A stretch of DNA of 64,000 nucleotides from Duganella sp. OV510 (GCF_900100205.1 NZ_FNEQ01000001.1:682001-746000), one strand, 5' to 3'; shown: positions 15,656 through 27,046, counted from the stretch's first letter. The notes: generated from the letters alone by a model not told the origin. Numbers and translations: made by a program.

Positions 15656-18121
15656 ATGCAACACAACTTCCAGCGCCGGCCGATCGCCTGCGCCATCTCC
15701 CTGATGCTATGCCTCGGCGCCCTGCCGCCGGCGCACGCGCAGACTGCGCCGGCCAGCAAGGCGCAAGGCCAGGAATTCAATATCGCCGCCGGTCCGCTCG
15801 GCCCCGCGCTGCGCAGCTTCGCCATGACGACCGGGATCTCGATCATCTTCACCGCCGACCAGACCGACCGCAAGTCCACCGCCGGTCTGCGCGGCGCGTA
15901 CTCGGTGCAGGATGGCTTCACCGCGCTGCTGAACGGCACCGGCATGGAAGCCGCCCGCGTGGAAACCGGCGGCTATGTGCTGCGCGCCCAGCGCGTGGTG
16001 CCGCCACAGGCGGTGCAGCCAGCGCCAGCACCGGCGCCACGCCCGCAACCGGCGGCGGAAGCCGCGCTGCCGGCCATCACCATCAACGGTGCGCGCCAGA
16101 ACGCTACCGAAGGCACCGGCTCGTACACCGCCCGCGCCACCAACACCGCCACCCGCATGGACCTGTCACTGCGCGAAACGCCGCAATCGGTCAGCGTACT
16201 GACACGCCAGCAGATCGAAGATCAGGGCCTGGTCACGCTGGACGACGCCGTTAAAAGCATCACCGGCCTGGTGATGCAGAAGGGTTACTTCGTCGGTAAC
16301 TCGGGCAGCTTCAGCGCGCGCGGTTTTGAAGTCACCAACATGCTGCTGGATGGCCTGCCCACCACCATGGGCGCCAACGGCACTTTCAACGCCGACAATG
16401 CGGACCTGGTAGTCTACGACCGTATTGAAGTGGTACGCGGCGCCAACGGCCTGACCAGCGGCAGCGGCAATCCATCCGCCGCCATCAACCTGGTGCGCAA
16501 GCGTCCGACCGCCGAGCAGCAAGTGTCACTGACCGCCAGCGCCGGCAGCTGGAACGACTACCAGCTGCAACTGGACGCATCGAACGCGCTGAATGAAGCA
16601 AAGACCCTGCGCGGCCGCGTGGTGATTGCCGCGCAGGACAAGGATTTCTTTTACGACGTCTCGCATGAGCGCACGCAGCAAGCCTATGGCATCCTGGAAG
16701 CTGATCTCGCACGCGGCACCACGCTGACTGTCGGCGCCCACTACCGCGACATGAAAAACACCGGCGGCTACCAGGGCTTCCCTACCCACGACGACGGTTC
16801 GCAGTTGGACCTGCCACGTTCGTCAACGCTGAACAATGCCTACGACTTCTGGAACCAGACCGACAAGACCGTGTTCGCCGAACTCGATCAGCGCTTGGGC
16901 GGCGGCTGGAAAGCCAAGCTGTCGGCGATCAAGAAATGGCAGTATGTCGACATGATGTTCACCTCGATACGCGGCGACGACGCGGGCTTCAGCAACAACT
17001 CGCAAGCCTATCGCCTGGACAATGAGCAGAACAGCTTCGACGCCACCATCGGCGGCCCGTTCGCGCTGCTGGGGCGCAAGCACGAGGTATCGCTGGGCCT
17101 AAGCCACCGCAAAGCCGTCAACGACAACTACGGCGACTGGGGCATCCGCACCACGGCGATTCCATTCGACCCGTTCCATTTCGATCCTTACGCCGCCAGC
17201 CGCCCGGCGGCCAACTACCAGCGCTGGGGCATCGGCAGCACGCTGAAGGAAAGCGGCGTGTATGGTTCGGCGCGTTTCAGCATCACCGATCCGCTGTCGC
17301 TGATCGTCGGCGCGCGCAGCAGCTGGTATGACTACAACAATGACCGCAGCGACGCCGGCTACAAGGTCACGCGCGAGATCACACCATACGCCGGCGCCGT
17401 CTGCGACCTGGACGCCAACCATTCGCTGTACGCCAGCTGGACCGAAATCTTCCAGCCACAAAGCACAGTGGACGCCAGCGGCAACCTGCTCAAGCCAGTC
17501 ACCGGCACCAACTACGAGGCGGGCGTCAAGGGCGAATACTTCGGCGGCGCGCTGAACGCCAGCCTGGCCGTTTTCCAGGTCAGCCAGGAAAACCGCGCCA
17601 TGAGCGACCGCGATGGTCCATCGCCATGCCCGAGCACCGGCTCCACCTTCTGCTCGCGCGCAGCAGGCAAGGTCGAAAGCAAGGGCGTGGAAATGGAAGT
17701 CAGCGGCGAGCTGACGCCGGGCTGGCAGATGACCGCCGGCTATACCTATGTGTCAGCCAAGTTTGTGACCGACTCAAACGCCGCCAACATCGGCAAGCTG
17801 TTCGACCCGGACCTGCCACGCCACCAGTTCAAGCTGAGCACCAGTTACCGCCTGCCGGGCGAGCTGCAACGCTGGCGCGTTGGCGGCTCGGTCAATACAC
17901 AGAACGCCATTTACTCATCGGATGATGACCGCATCACGCATGGCGGCTACAGCGTGGTTGGCCTGCACGCGGCCTATCAGTTCAACGAGAAGCTCGGCCT
18001 GCGCCTGAATGTCAACAACCTGTTCGACAAGGTGTACTACCAGGGCATAGGCTGGACCACCGGCGGCAATACCTACGGCACGCCGCGCAACGCCACGCTG
18101 ACACTGAACTACAAGCTCTGA
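15656..18121 (+). CDS. TonB-dependent siderophore receptor with STN signalling domain
   Basis: An 821-residue outer-membrane receptor. Signal peptide to about residue 29 (ending PPAHAQ). The STN domain spans about 38-105 (EFNIAAGPLGPALRSFAMTT) and contacts the FecR protein. The plug begins with the TonB-box/plug region (ETPQSVSVLTRQQIEDQGLV near 180), with FSARGFEVTNMLLDGLPTT and YDRIEVVRGANGLTSGSGNP typical of FpvA/FhuE-type siderophore receptors. The barrel fills the rest. It ends in TLTLNYKL, with Leu instead of the usual terminal Phe recognised by the BAM complex, a mild oddity. GAGG precedes the ATG. It imports a ferric siderophore and activates the upstream sigma factor; the siderophore is not determinable. 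Confidence 0.93.
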   Translation: MQHNFQRRPIACAISLMLCLGALPPAHAQTAPASKAQGQEFNIAAGPLGPALRSFAMTTGISIIFTADQTDRKSTAGLRGAYSVQDGFTALLNGTGMEAARVETGGYVLRAQRVVPPQAVQPAPAPAPRPQPAAEAALPAITINGARQNATEGTGSYTARATNTATRMDLSLRETPQSVSVLTRQQIEDQGLVTLDDAVKSITGLVMQKGYFVGNSGSFSARGFEVTNMLLDGLPTTMGANGTFNADNADLVVYDRIEVVRGANGLTSGSGNPSAAINLVRKRPTAEQQVSLTASAGSWNDYQLQLDASNALNEAKTLRGRVVIAAQDKDFFYDVSHERTQQAYGILEADLARGTTLTVGAHYRDMKNTGGYQGFPTHDDGSQLDLPRSSTLNNAYDFWNQTDKTVFAELDQRLGGGWKAKLSAIKKWQYVDMMFTSIRGDDAGFSNNSQAYRLDNEQNSFDATIGGPFALLGRKHEVSLGLSHRKAVNDNYGDWGIRTTAIPFDPFHFDPYAASRPAANYQRWGIGSTLKESGVYGSARFSITDPLSLIVGARSSWYDYNNDRSDAGYKVTREITPYAGAVCDLDANHSLYASWTEIFQPQSTVDASGNLLKPVTGTNYEAGVKGEYFGGALNASLAVFQVSQENRAMSDRDGPSPCPSTGSTFCSRAAGKVESKGVEMEVSGELTPGWQMTAGYTYVSAKFVTDSNAANIGKLFDPDLPRHQFKLSTSYRLPGELQRWRVGGSVNTQNAIYSSDDDRITHGGYSVVGLHAAYQFNEKLGLRLNVNNLFDKVYYQGIGWTTGGNTYGTPRNATLTLNYKL

Positions 18122-18248
18122 TACGGAACGGGTGGGCTTGCTCCCCCGTCGACGCCAATATAGAATGCGCGCTACTTTTAAAGCAGGCGAATATAAGCCT
18201 GTCAATAGTGACAATAATCTAAAAAAAACGACGACGGGGTATAGTGAG

Positions 18249-18866
18249 ATGTCTGATTTTGACTTGAAGCCGGAAGCGCTGCCGACATGGCGCCGCCGCC
18301 TGGCGCTACGGGTGCTGAACCTGTTCGGCTGGCGCTTTCTGTACCGCCCCCTGCCCGGCCCGCGTGGCATCCTGGTGGTGTATCCGCACACATCGAACTG
18401 GGATTTCTTTATCGGCCTGCTGTGCAAATGGGCGCTGAATCTGCCATTCCGCTGGCTGGCCAAGGATTCGCTGTTCAAATCGCCGCTGGGCGGCTGGTTC
18501 CGCGCTTTGGGCGGCGAGCCGGTTGACCGCAGCGCGCCACAAGGCATGATCCGCTCCCAGGCCGAACGCATGAACGCCGCCGACTGGTACTGGCTGGCCA
18601 TCACGCCGGAAGCCTCGCGTAGCTATCGCCCCAACTGGAAGAGTGGCTTCTATCACCTGGCGATTGAAGCCAAGGTGCCATTAACCCTGGTCTATATCGA
18701 CTATCCGAACAAAACCCTGGGCATGGTTGACCACATCTACCTGAGCGGCGACCAGGAAACCGACCTGGCCGCCATCCGTGCGGTTTACGAAGGCCACCAC
18801 GGCCTGTATCCACAAAACGAAGCGCCCATCGTGCTACAGGAACGCCGCACCGAAGAGCGCAAGTAA
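18249..18866 (+). CDS. PlsC-like 1-acylglycerol-phosphate acyltransferase family protein
   Basis: A 205-residue protein. The catalytic HX4D motif is His47-Asp52 in VYPHTSNWDFF. A second block, TPEASRSYRPNWKSGFYHLA, corresponds to the family's FPEGTRS motif in divergent form. RALGGEPVDR lies between them. It probably transfers an acyl chain to a lysophospholipid or other hydroxyl acceptor at the inner membrane; the variant motifs leave the acceptor open. The ATG at 18249 is chosen because the upstream 39 codons of open frame are AT-rich and unlike coding sequence. It ends 3 bp before the convergent ureJ stop. Confidence 0.85.
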   Translation: MSDFDLKPEALPTWRRRLALRVLNLFGWRFLYRPLPGPRGILVVYPHTSNWDFFIGLLCKWALNLPFRWLAKDSLFKSPLGGWFRALGGEPVDRSAPQGMIRSQAERMNAADWYWLAITPEASRSYRPNWKSGFYHLAIEAKVPLTLVYIDYPNKTLGMVDHIYLSGDQETDLAAIRAVYEGHHGLYPQNEAPIVLQERRTEERK

Positions 18867-18869
18867 GTC

Positions 18870-19414
18870 TTAGGCCGTCGCCGTCAGCATCACGCCGGTG
18901 GCGGCAATCGCCGCACCCGAGGCCTTCACCGCCAACGCCGGGCTGACGCGACCCAACATATTCCCGCCATACACCAGCAACAGGCTGGCGGCCAGCAAGC
19001 CGCCAGCGCTGATTGCCTGCGGCAGTTCGTGACCGTGCGCGTTACCGTGCAGGATGGCAAATACGCTAACCATCGCCGTACCGGCAGCCGCCGGCAAGCG
19101 CGTGGCCGCCACCAGCAACACGCCCATCAGCGCCACCGTCAAGGCGATGCCAGTTTCCAGGCCGGGAATGCTCAGGCCCAGCGCGCCGCTTGCCATGCCG
19201 ATCAACAGCATGCCAATGAAGGTGGCCGGCAGCCATTTGGCGTTCGGCTGGCGCACGCTCCAGGCGCCCACCGCCAGCATCGCCAGCAGGTGATCGAGGC
19301 CGGTGAACGGGTGCGTGAAGCCGGCCAGGAAGCCGTGCGCGTGCGCGCCTTCGCCGGTGTGCGCGCAGGCGGCGCTGCTGGCTGCCGCCAGGGCCAATGC
19401 GGTGATGGTCTTTT

Positions 19415-19418
<4 letters not shown>
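18870..19418 (-). CDS. ureJ: HupE/UreJ family nickel permease-like protein
   Basis: A 182-residue membrane protein with six hydrophobic segments after a signal-like N-terminus. The family signature [20 protein letters not shown] is at residues 27-46, with further His in [12 protein letters not shown]. HupE/UreJ proteins move nickel or cobalt for metalloenzyme assembly, here nickel for urease. Its start overlaps the end of ureG by 4 bp, so it is the last gene of the operon. Confidence 0.92.
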
Positions 19419-20044
<626 letters not shown>

Positions 20045-20053
20045 GGTGCTCTT

Positions 20054-20734
20054 TCAGGATCTGTATAAACGGCTGTATTGAACTTCGTGCTGCATCGACA
20101 GCAGCGACAGGCCAGGCGCCCAGTTGCTCATATCGTCATCGCTGACGGTTTGCGCGTAGCGGGCGGCGGCTTCGATTTCTTCTCGCAGCGACAGCAGCAT
20201 GCGCTGGCCGGCCACCTGCCCCAGCGGCACCGACTTGACGCATACCAGCACCTGGTTTTCGGCCCAGGCGAACAACATGGCCAGCAGTGCTTCCGCGTGC
20301 GGGATGCCAAGCGCGGCGACGGCACAGCTGAAGGCGGTCGGCAGAGCGACTTCGGCTTCGCCTTGCAGATGGGCCAGCGTGTCGGCATCGGTAATGCCGA
20401 GTTCCGCGATCAGCTTGGTGAGCGAGTAGCCCATCTGGATGGTCTCGGCGCGGAATTCGCTGCTGTCGCGCGAGGCGATGAATTTTTCGCTCCAGTCGCT
20501 GACAGCGCGCCAGTCGCGGCGCGACCAGGCTTGCATCAGGCGCCATGTGACCGGTGCTTCCCATTGCGCCACCACTTCGTGCAGGTGGCGGATGATCCAC
20601 GTGCGCGCGGTGTCGGCGTTGCGGACGTCACCGCGCTCCAGCGCCGCCTCCAATCCTTGCGAATAGCTGTACGCGCCTATCGGCAGGGCCGGACTGGCGA
20701 ATTGCAGCAAATGAAGCAGCGCGGCGGCCTGCAT
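20054..20734 (-). CDS. ureF: Urease accessory protein UreF
   Basis: A 226-residue all-helical protein, normal UreF length. The N-terminal LLQFASPALPIGAYSYSQGLE is the family signature, and VKSVPLGQVAGQRML near residue 170 is the conserved segment contacting UreG. It bridges UreD and UreG and gates nickel insertion. It starts immediately (0 bp gap) after the ureE stop codon, so translation is coupled. Confidence 0.95.
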   Translation of the reverse strand: MQAAALLHLLQFASPALPIGAYSYSQGLEAALERGDVRNADTARTWIIRHLHEVVAQWEAPVTWRLMQAWSRRDWRAVSDWSEKFIASRDSSEFRAETIQMGYSLTKLIAELGITDADTLAHLQGEAEVALPTAFSCAVAALGIPHAEALLAMLFAWAENQVLVCVKSVPLGQVAGQRMLLSLREEIEAAARYAQTVSDDDMSNWAPGLSLLSMQHEVQYSRLYRS

Positions 20735-21240
20735 TTATTTCGGATCGCCCGGACGGTGGATCTTCTGGCGCAGCGGGATGGGCGCCAGCGGACCATGGTC
20801 GTGATGATGCCCGTGGCCGCCACCGTAGGCGCCGGACTCCGGCTCGAAGGCGGACATCTCTTCGACCACTGTCGCGCCCAGGCCGGCCAGCATCTCCTTC
20901 AGCACCGCATCCGCACGGATGCGCAGGAAGCCGTCGCCCACCTGCGCCTGCGTGTGGCGGTTCCCGAGGTGGAAAGCGCAGCGCAGCAGCGTGTGCGCAT
21001 CGGCACACGTCACCTTGTAGGTCGGCTCCGGCGCCGCCACCACGCGGATCACGCGCTGGTCTTCGCCGGTCAGCAGATCGCCATCGCGCAGCACGGTCCC
21101 GCGCACGGTGAAGACGGCGACTTCCTCGCCGGTATCCAGCGCCGCGCGCAGGCGACACTTCTCGCGCAGTTCATATGGCAGCACCAATTGCGCGGCAACC
21201 ACGTCGGCTTGCGCCACTTTAGTATGGAGAGTCAGCATCA

Positions 21241-21241
<1 letters not shown>
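20735..21241 (-). CDS. ureE: Urease nickel metallochaperone UreE
   Basis: A 168-residue protein with the N-terminal peptide-binding domain (AVFTVRGTVLRDGDLLTGED), the central metal site in AFHLGNRHTQAQVGDGFLRI, and a short His-rich C-terminal tail (GGGHGHHHDHG) that stores nickel. Its first ATG overlaps the ureC stop as ATGA; a second ATG follows directly. It supplies nickel to UreG. Confidence 0.96.
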
Positions 21242-22941
<1,700 letters not shown>

Positions 22942-22942
22942 A

Positions 22943-23251
22943 TCAGCTCAGCTTTCCCATGACCTTGCCATTGAAGCCATATACTTCCTGGTCGCCGTCC
23001 AGCTTCACCAGTTCCACGGTGCGCTGCTGGCCCGGCTCGAAACGCACGGCGGTGCCGGCGGCGATATTCAGGCGCATGCCGTAAGCCTTCCAGCGTTCCA
23101 GCTTGAGCACCGAGTTGACTTCAAAAAAATGAAAATGCGAGCCTACCTGCACCGGCCGGTCGCCCTGGTTGACGACCACTGCGGTGACAGTTTCACGGCC
23201 CTCGTTCAGAGGGATCTCGCCCTCTTCAAGCTTGTATTCACCTGGAATCAT
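22943..23251 (-). CDS. ureB: Urease beta subunit UreB
   Basis: A 102-residue subunit. [20 protein letters not shown] and [12 protein letters not shown] are signature stretches. UreB is part of the (UreABC)3 trimer and carries no catalytic residues. It is a separate gene, as in most proteobacteria and unlike the fused Helicobacter form. Gap to ureA is 11 bp. Confidence 0.97.
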   Translation of the reverse strand: MIPGEYKLEEGEIPLNEGRETVTAVVVNQGDRPVQVGSHFHFFEVNSVLKLERWKAYGMRLNIAAGTAVRFEPGQQRTVELVKLDGDQEVYGFNGKVMGKLS

Positions 23252-23262
23252 GATGAACTCCT

Positions 23263-23565
23263 TTATGGGATGGGGTTGTGGACAGTCACAAGCTTGCTCC
23301 CATCTGGGAACGTCGCTTCGACCTGGATGTCAGGGATCATTTCAGGGATACCCTCCATGACGTCGGCACGCGTGAGTATGCGCGTGCCGTCGGACATCAG
23401 TTCTGCGACAGTTTTGCCGTCGCGGGCGCCTTCCATGATGGCGCAGGTAATCAGCGCCACCGCTTCCGGGTAGTTCAACTTCAGGCCGCGTGCCTTCCGG
23501 CGTTCCGCCACCAGGCCTGCGGTAAAAATCAACAGCTTATCTTTTTCGCGTGGCGTCAAGTCCAT
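23263..23565 (-). CDS. ureA: Urease gamma subunit UreA
   Basis: A 100-residue subunit of standard length. It begins [20 protein letters not shown] and contains [14 protein letters not shown] sequence ([15 protein letters not shown]) and TVHNPI at the end, all typical. It follows ureD by 15 bp. Confidence 0.97.
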   Translation of the reverse strand: MDLTPREKDKLLIFTAGLVAERRKARGLKLNYPEAVALITCAIMEGARDGKTVAELMSDGTRILTRADVMEGIPEMIPDIQVEATFPDGSKLVTVHNPIP

Positions 23566-23580
23566 GTCGTGTTTGCTCTT

Positions 23581-24438
23581 TCAGGTTTGCCAGATGCGCG
23601 GCGTCACCGCCTCGCGCTGCAACAGGTAGGGGCGCAGGCGGCGCCAAACGGCCAGCATCAGGTGGCGCGCGGTTTCGCTGTCGTCGCCCAGGTGGCGTGC
23701 CACCAGCACGCCCTTGGTCTGTGTGACGCCGAAGATATGTTCGCCATCGGCGGCGATGTCGGCGCGGATCTCGTTCAGCACCGACGCAGGCAAGGGTTTG
23801 CCGGCCGCGATCAGCGTCGCGCAGACGGTGTGTCCCTTCAGCGCCAGCGGACTATCGAGGCGGCCGCCGATCATGTCACCCTGCTCCCACCAGATCAGCC
23901 GTCCCTCGCGGCGGATGCTGCTGCGCTGGCGGATGCGGCCGGTGTTGAATATCTCGCCCGAGCCGCGCCGGCCCATGCACAGGATCTCGCAGCCGAGGAA
24001 GGTGGCGCCCTCTGCCAGCTCCACGTCCTGCTCCAGCAGCACGTCTGCCGTATCGAAGAAGATTGTTTCCTGCGGCAGCCATTCAAGCGCCGCGTCCTGG
24101 TTGACATGCAGGTGCACCGACTGCCGCGATACCTTGCCATTCGCCTTGTACCACTTGGCCGCGCCGGGCGTGGTGATGAAGGCATGTGCGCGGTTGCCGA
24201 CGCCGATATCGATTTCCAGCTGGTCGCCACCGACCACGCCGCCCGGTGGGTGGACGATGATGGCCTGGCAGACCTTGCGGTCTTCCGGGTACAGCGCCTT
24301 CTGCACGCGCAGCGGGCCATAGTGGAGCTTGTCCAGCAGCCGCGTGGTGCCGCCATCGTCGGCAAAACCCAGCGTGAGGCTGGCCTGCCAGGCACTCTGG
24401 CTGGCGGCTAGGTCACGCGATATCGTGCAGTCGGGCAT
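23581..24438 (-). CDS. ureD: Urease accessory protein UreD (UreH)
   Basis: A 285-residue protein from the ATG at 24438. SAWQASLTLGFADDGGTTRL is the N-terminal strand, HPPGGVVGGDQLEIDI and TPGAAKWYKANG are the family's core motifs. It is the scaffold on which UreF and UreG assemble on apo-urease. An in-frame TTG at 24477 would add 13 residues; neither start has a clear Shine-Dalgarno, and I prefer the ATG because added residues are not conserved in the family. It is the first gene of ureDABCEFG-ureJ. Confidence 0.92.
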   Translation of the reverse strand: MPDCTISRDLAASQSAWQASLTLGFADDGGTTRLLDKLHYGPLRVQKALYPEDRKVCQAIIVHPPGGVVGGDQLEIDIGVGNRAHAFITTPGAAKWYKANGKVSRQSVHLHVNQDAALEWLPQETIFFDTADVLLEQDVELAEGATFLGCEILCMGRRGSGEIFNTGRIRQRSSIRREGRLIWWEQGDMIGGRLDSPLALKGHTVCATLIAAGKPLPASVLNEIRADIAADGEHIFGVTQTKGVLVARHLGDDSETARHLMLAVWRRLRPYLLQREAVTPRIWQT

Positions 24439-24781
24439 GGCAGCAAGGACGTTTAAATAATGTTCTGTCGTATGCAATCACCATGCCAGCGTAAAGCCTT
24501 GTCGCCCTCTATAACACGCACCACAAGCTTGCACAACGCACCGCGATGGTGCAAATAGGCTCTCGCACTCGCCGCAAAAAGCTTTTTCTCGTGCAACAAA
24601 ATTCGCCTGTTGTAAAAAAGTGCCGAGCAGCAAATAATTTTTGCGTTTTCTACGCTGCCAAAAGTATTGCCGCCTTTTGCAAAAGCACGATTTAAACAGT
24701 TGAGGAATAATTTGCTTCATTGAAGCGCGGAAATAAAAGTTGTTAAAGACGCGTAACCAACTACCTCAACAGGAGATCATC
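24439..24781. other. Non-coding divergent region between ureD and the first coat-U gene
   Basis: 343 bp, strongly AT-rich compared with its neighbours, carrying the unmapped promoters of the urease operon and the coat-U gene. An 80-codon minus-strand frame (24478-24720) is Lys/Arg/Cys-rich with no ribosome site and is judged non-coding. I searched for a sigma-54 promoter, as expected for nitrogen-controlled urease, and found no site with GG-N10-GC spacing on the ureD strand. Several TGCAA/TTGCA half-palindromes occur (near 24548-24555, 24590 and 24675) but form no convincing operator. Confidence 0.7.
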
Positions 24782-25288
24782 ATGAAGCGCACAATCGTCA
24801 CCCGCGTTGCACTTGCAGCCGCGTTGGGCGCAGCAATGCTGCCAATGCTGAGCGGTGCCGCCAGCAAAACCCAGACCTTCGACGTCACGCTGAAGATCAT
24901 CGCCGACTGCGTCATCGCCACCAACCCACTGGACTTCGGCCAGTCGCAAGGTGTGCTGGCTACCGCCGTCAGCGTCAACACCACGCTGAACATCACTTGC
25001 ACCAACACCACGCCTTACAACATCGGCCTGAACGCCGGCACCGGCACCGGCTCCAGCACGAGCGCACGCGTGATGAGTGGCACCGGCGGCAATACCAGCA
25101 CCGTCGCCTTCAATCTGTATCAGGCCTCAGGCACGACCAACTGGGGCAACATCCAGGGCACCGATACCAAATCCAGCACCGGCACCGGCGCTTCGCAAAT
25201 CCACACTGTTTATGGCGTCGTGCCAGTACAGACCACGCCGCAGCCAGATACGTATAAATCGACGATCACCGCCACGGTGTCGTTCTAA
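24782..25288 (+). CDS. Spore coat protein U (SCPU) domain secreted protein
   Basis: A 168-residue exported protein. Signal peptide through about residue 27 (MLSGAAS). The mature domain has the SCPU features: ADCVIATNPLDFG near the start with Cys, an internal CTNTTPYNIGLNAG with a second Cys expected to form a disulfide, Gly/Ser/Thr-rich strands, and a C-terminal YKSTITATVSF strand. SCPU proteins are pilin-like subunits of CsuA/B-type chaperone-usher fibres. GGAG precedes the ATG at 24782. It is a close paralogue of the next gene, about three-quarters identical in the mature part by eye. No chaperone or usher gene is adjacent. Confidence 0.88.
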   Translation: MKRTIVTRVALAAALGAAMLPMLSGAASKTQTFDVTLKIIADCVIATNPLDFGQSQGVLATAVSVNTTLNITCTNTTPYNIGLNAGTGTGSSTSARVMSGTGGNTSTVAFNLYQASGTTNWGNIQGTDTKSSTGTGASQIHTVYGVVPVQTTPQPDTYKSTITATVSF

Positions 25289-25452
25289 GCCTCACACTCC
25301 CCTCCGCCGCCAGCCCCGCACCAGCTGACGACGCGACAAGCAGTCTTCTCCAGCGCCCAAGCCCGCGCTAAAGCTTCCCTTAGTCTCGAAAAGTACCGCC
25401 CCAACGTAGCGGCCAGTTCATATCGTTTTGCGCCACCACATTGGAGAACACC

Positions 25453-25971
25453 ATGGAACGTACCGTATTCGCCCGCATCGCCGCCGCAGCCACCATCCTT
25501 GCCATGCTTGCCCCGCAAATCGGCGGCGCAGCCGTCTACAGCAGCGCCAAGACCAACAACTTCGACGTCACGCTAAAAATTGTGGCCGACTGCACCATCG
25601 CCGCCAATCCGCTGGACTTCGGCCAGTCGCAAGGCGTACTGAATACTGCGGTCAACGTCAATACCACGTTGCAGGTCACCTGCACCAACACCACGCCATA
25701 CAACGTTGGCCTGAATGCCGGCACCGGCTCGGGCTCCACCGTCGCCGCGCGCCTGATGAGTGGCACCGGCGGCAACACCAGCACCGTGGCCTTCAACCTG
25801 AGCACCACCGCCGGCGGCAGCACCTGGGGCAACACCCAGGGCACGGACACCTTGTCCGGCACCGGCACCGGCAGCGTGCAAAACCTGACCGTCTACGGCG
25901 CCGTGCCAGCGCAGACCACGCCGCAGCCGGACGTCTACAAATCCACCATTACCGCCACCGTCTACTTCTGA
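25453..25971 (+). CDS. Second spore coat protein U (SCPU) domain secreted protein
   Basis: A 172-residue paralogue of the preceding gene. Signal peptide to about residue 27-30 (MLAPQIGGAA). Shared signatures are ADCTIAANPLDFGQSQGVL, CTNTTPYNVGLNAGTGSG and a YKSTITATVYF end. GGAG 6-9 nt before the ATG at 25453. The 164-bp gap to its neighbour is GC-rich and shows no terminator, so the pair may be cotranscribed. They look like a recent tandem duplication with divergence around residues 120-150. Confidence 0.88.
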   Translation: MERTVFARIAAAATILAMLAPQIGGAAVYSSAKTNNFDVTLKIVADCTIAANPLDFGQSQGVLNTAVNVNTTLQVTCTNTTPYNVGLNAGTGSGSTVAARLMSGTGGNTSTVAFNLSTTAGGSTWGNTQGTDTLSGTGTGSVQNLTVYGAVPAQTTPQPDVYKSTITATVYF

Positions 25972-26075
25972 TTATTGAAACCGGCGCAAGGGAGCTTTGA
26001 TCCGGGTGCTATTGGTGCGCGCGTCGCGCGTCCCCATACTGTCTGCTTCTGGAATGAAAACCACAGGAGCAGGAC

Positions 26076-26969
26076 ATGAAAGTATTCGTCACCGGCGCGG
26101 CCGGGTTTATCGGCAGCGCGATTGCGGCAGGCCTGGTCAAGGCTGGCCATGAGGTCGTGGGTCTGGTGCGCAAGCCAGAGCAGCTGGAAGAAGTAAAGAA
26201 AATCGGCGTCACCGGCGTACTCGGTGCGCTGGACAACCGCGAACTGCTGATCGCGCAGGCGCGCGCGGCGGACGCCGTCATCAACGCCGCTAGCAGCGAC
26301 AATCGCGTCGCGGTTGAAGCATTTGTCGAAGCTCTCGCTGGCTCAGGCAAGGTATTCCTGCACACCAGCGGATCGAGCATCGTCGGCGATGCCTCGGGCG
26401 GTGAAGGCACCGAGCAAATTTACTACGAAGACCAGTTGCCCGCACCGACCGCCGACAAGGCGGCGCGCGTCGCCATCGACAATCTGGTGCTGGATGCGGC
26501 CAATCAGGGCGTGCGCTCGGCGGTGCTGTGCAATACGCTGATCTACGGCCACGGCGCGCTGCCGCGCGATTCGGTGCAGCTGCCGCGCCTGTTGAAGCAG
26601 GCACGCAAGAGCGGCATCGTGCGCCACGTCGGCCCGGGCCGCAATATCTGGTCCAACGTGCACATCGACGACGTGGTCGACCTGTACCTGCTGGCGCTGG
26701 ACAAGACCGAAGCCGGCACCTTCTACTTCGTCGAAAGTGGCGAAGCCTCGTTCCGCGACATGAGCAGCGCGATTGCCAAGGCGCTCGGCCTCGGCGAACC
26801 ACAGGACTGGCCGCTGGAACAGGCCAAGGAAGAATGGGGCTACGAAATGGCCTCGTACGGCCTGGGCTCGAACAGCCGCGTGCGCGGCGCTCGCGCACGC
26901 AAGCTGGGCTGGCGACCACACCGCCCACCGGTGCTGGACTGGATCGCCAACGACATGCTACGCGCCTAA
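26076..26969 (+). CDS. NAD-dependent epimerase/dehydratase-type SDR
   Basis: A 297-residue extended/atypical SDR. The Rossmann motif is VTGAAGFIGSAIAAGLVKAG (residues 5-24). A YxxxK catalytic pair is not obvious; FLHTSGSSIVGD takes the serine position, so it may be an atypical NAD(P)-binding oxidoreductase. VHIDDVVDLYLLALDKTEAG matches the epimerase family's C-terminal substrate segment. Cytoplasmic; substrate unknown. AGGAG at 26066-26070, shortly before the ATG. It is followed by a perfect 31-bp inverted repeat. Confidence 0.87.
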   Translation: MKVFVTGAAGFIGSAIAAGLVKAGHEVVGLVRKPEQLEEVKKIGVTGVLGALDNRELLIAQARAADAVINAASSDNRVAVEAFVEALAGSGKVFLHTSGSSIVGDASGGEGTEQIYYEDQLPAPTADKAARVAIDNLVLDAANQGVRSAVLCNTLIYGHGALPRDSVQLPRLLKQARKSGIVRHVGPGRNIWSNVHIDDVVDLYLLALDKTEAGTFYFVESGEASFRDMSSAIAKALGLGEPQDWPLEQAKEEWGYEMASYGLGSNSRVRGARARKLGWRPHRPPVLDWIANDMLRA

Positions 26970-26974
26970 ACCAT

Positions 26975-27038
26975 CGGGGTCAGTGCCGACATTCGGACAT
27001 TTCGCTCGCGAAATGTCCGAATGTCGGCACTGACCCCG
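26975..27038. repeat. Perfect inverted repeat, 31-bp arms with a 2-bp centre
   Basis: Left arm 26975-27005 and right arm 27008-27038 are exact reverse complements; only TC at 27006-27007 is unpaired. Arms begin CGGGGTCAGTGCCGACATTC. It fills nearly all of the 77-bp gap between the convergent SDR and DUF885 genes. There is no T-run on either side, so it is not a standard terminator, though such a hairpin could still block or protect transcripts. The length and exactness suggest a dispersed REP/MITE-like element. Confidence 0.95.
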
Positions 27039-27046
27039 GTGAACTG

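Noticed and set aside
24478..24720. 80-codon minus-strand open frame between ureD and the coat-U gene
   Set aside because: Atypical composition, no Shine-Dalgarno, no recognisable domain, and lies where two divergent promoters are expected.
24439..24781. Sigma-54 (-24/-12) promoter for the urease operon
   Set aside because: The closest candidate, CGGCAC followed by a T-run on the minus strand near 24610-24635, lacks the required GC at -12.
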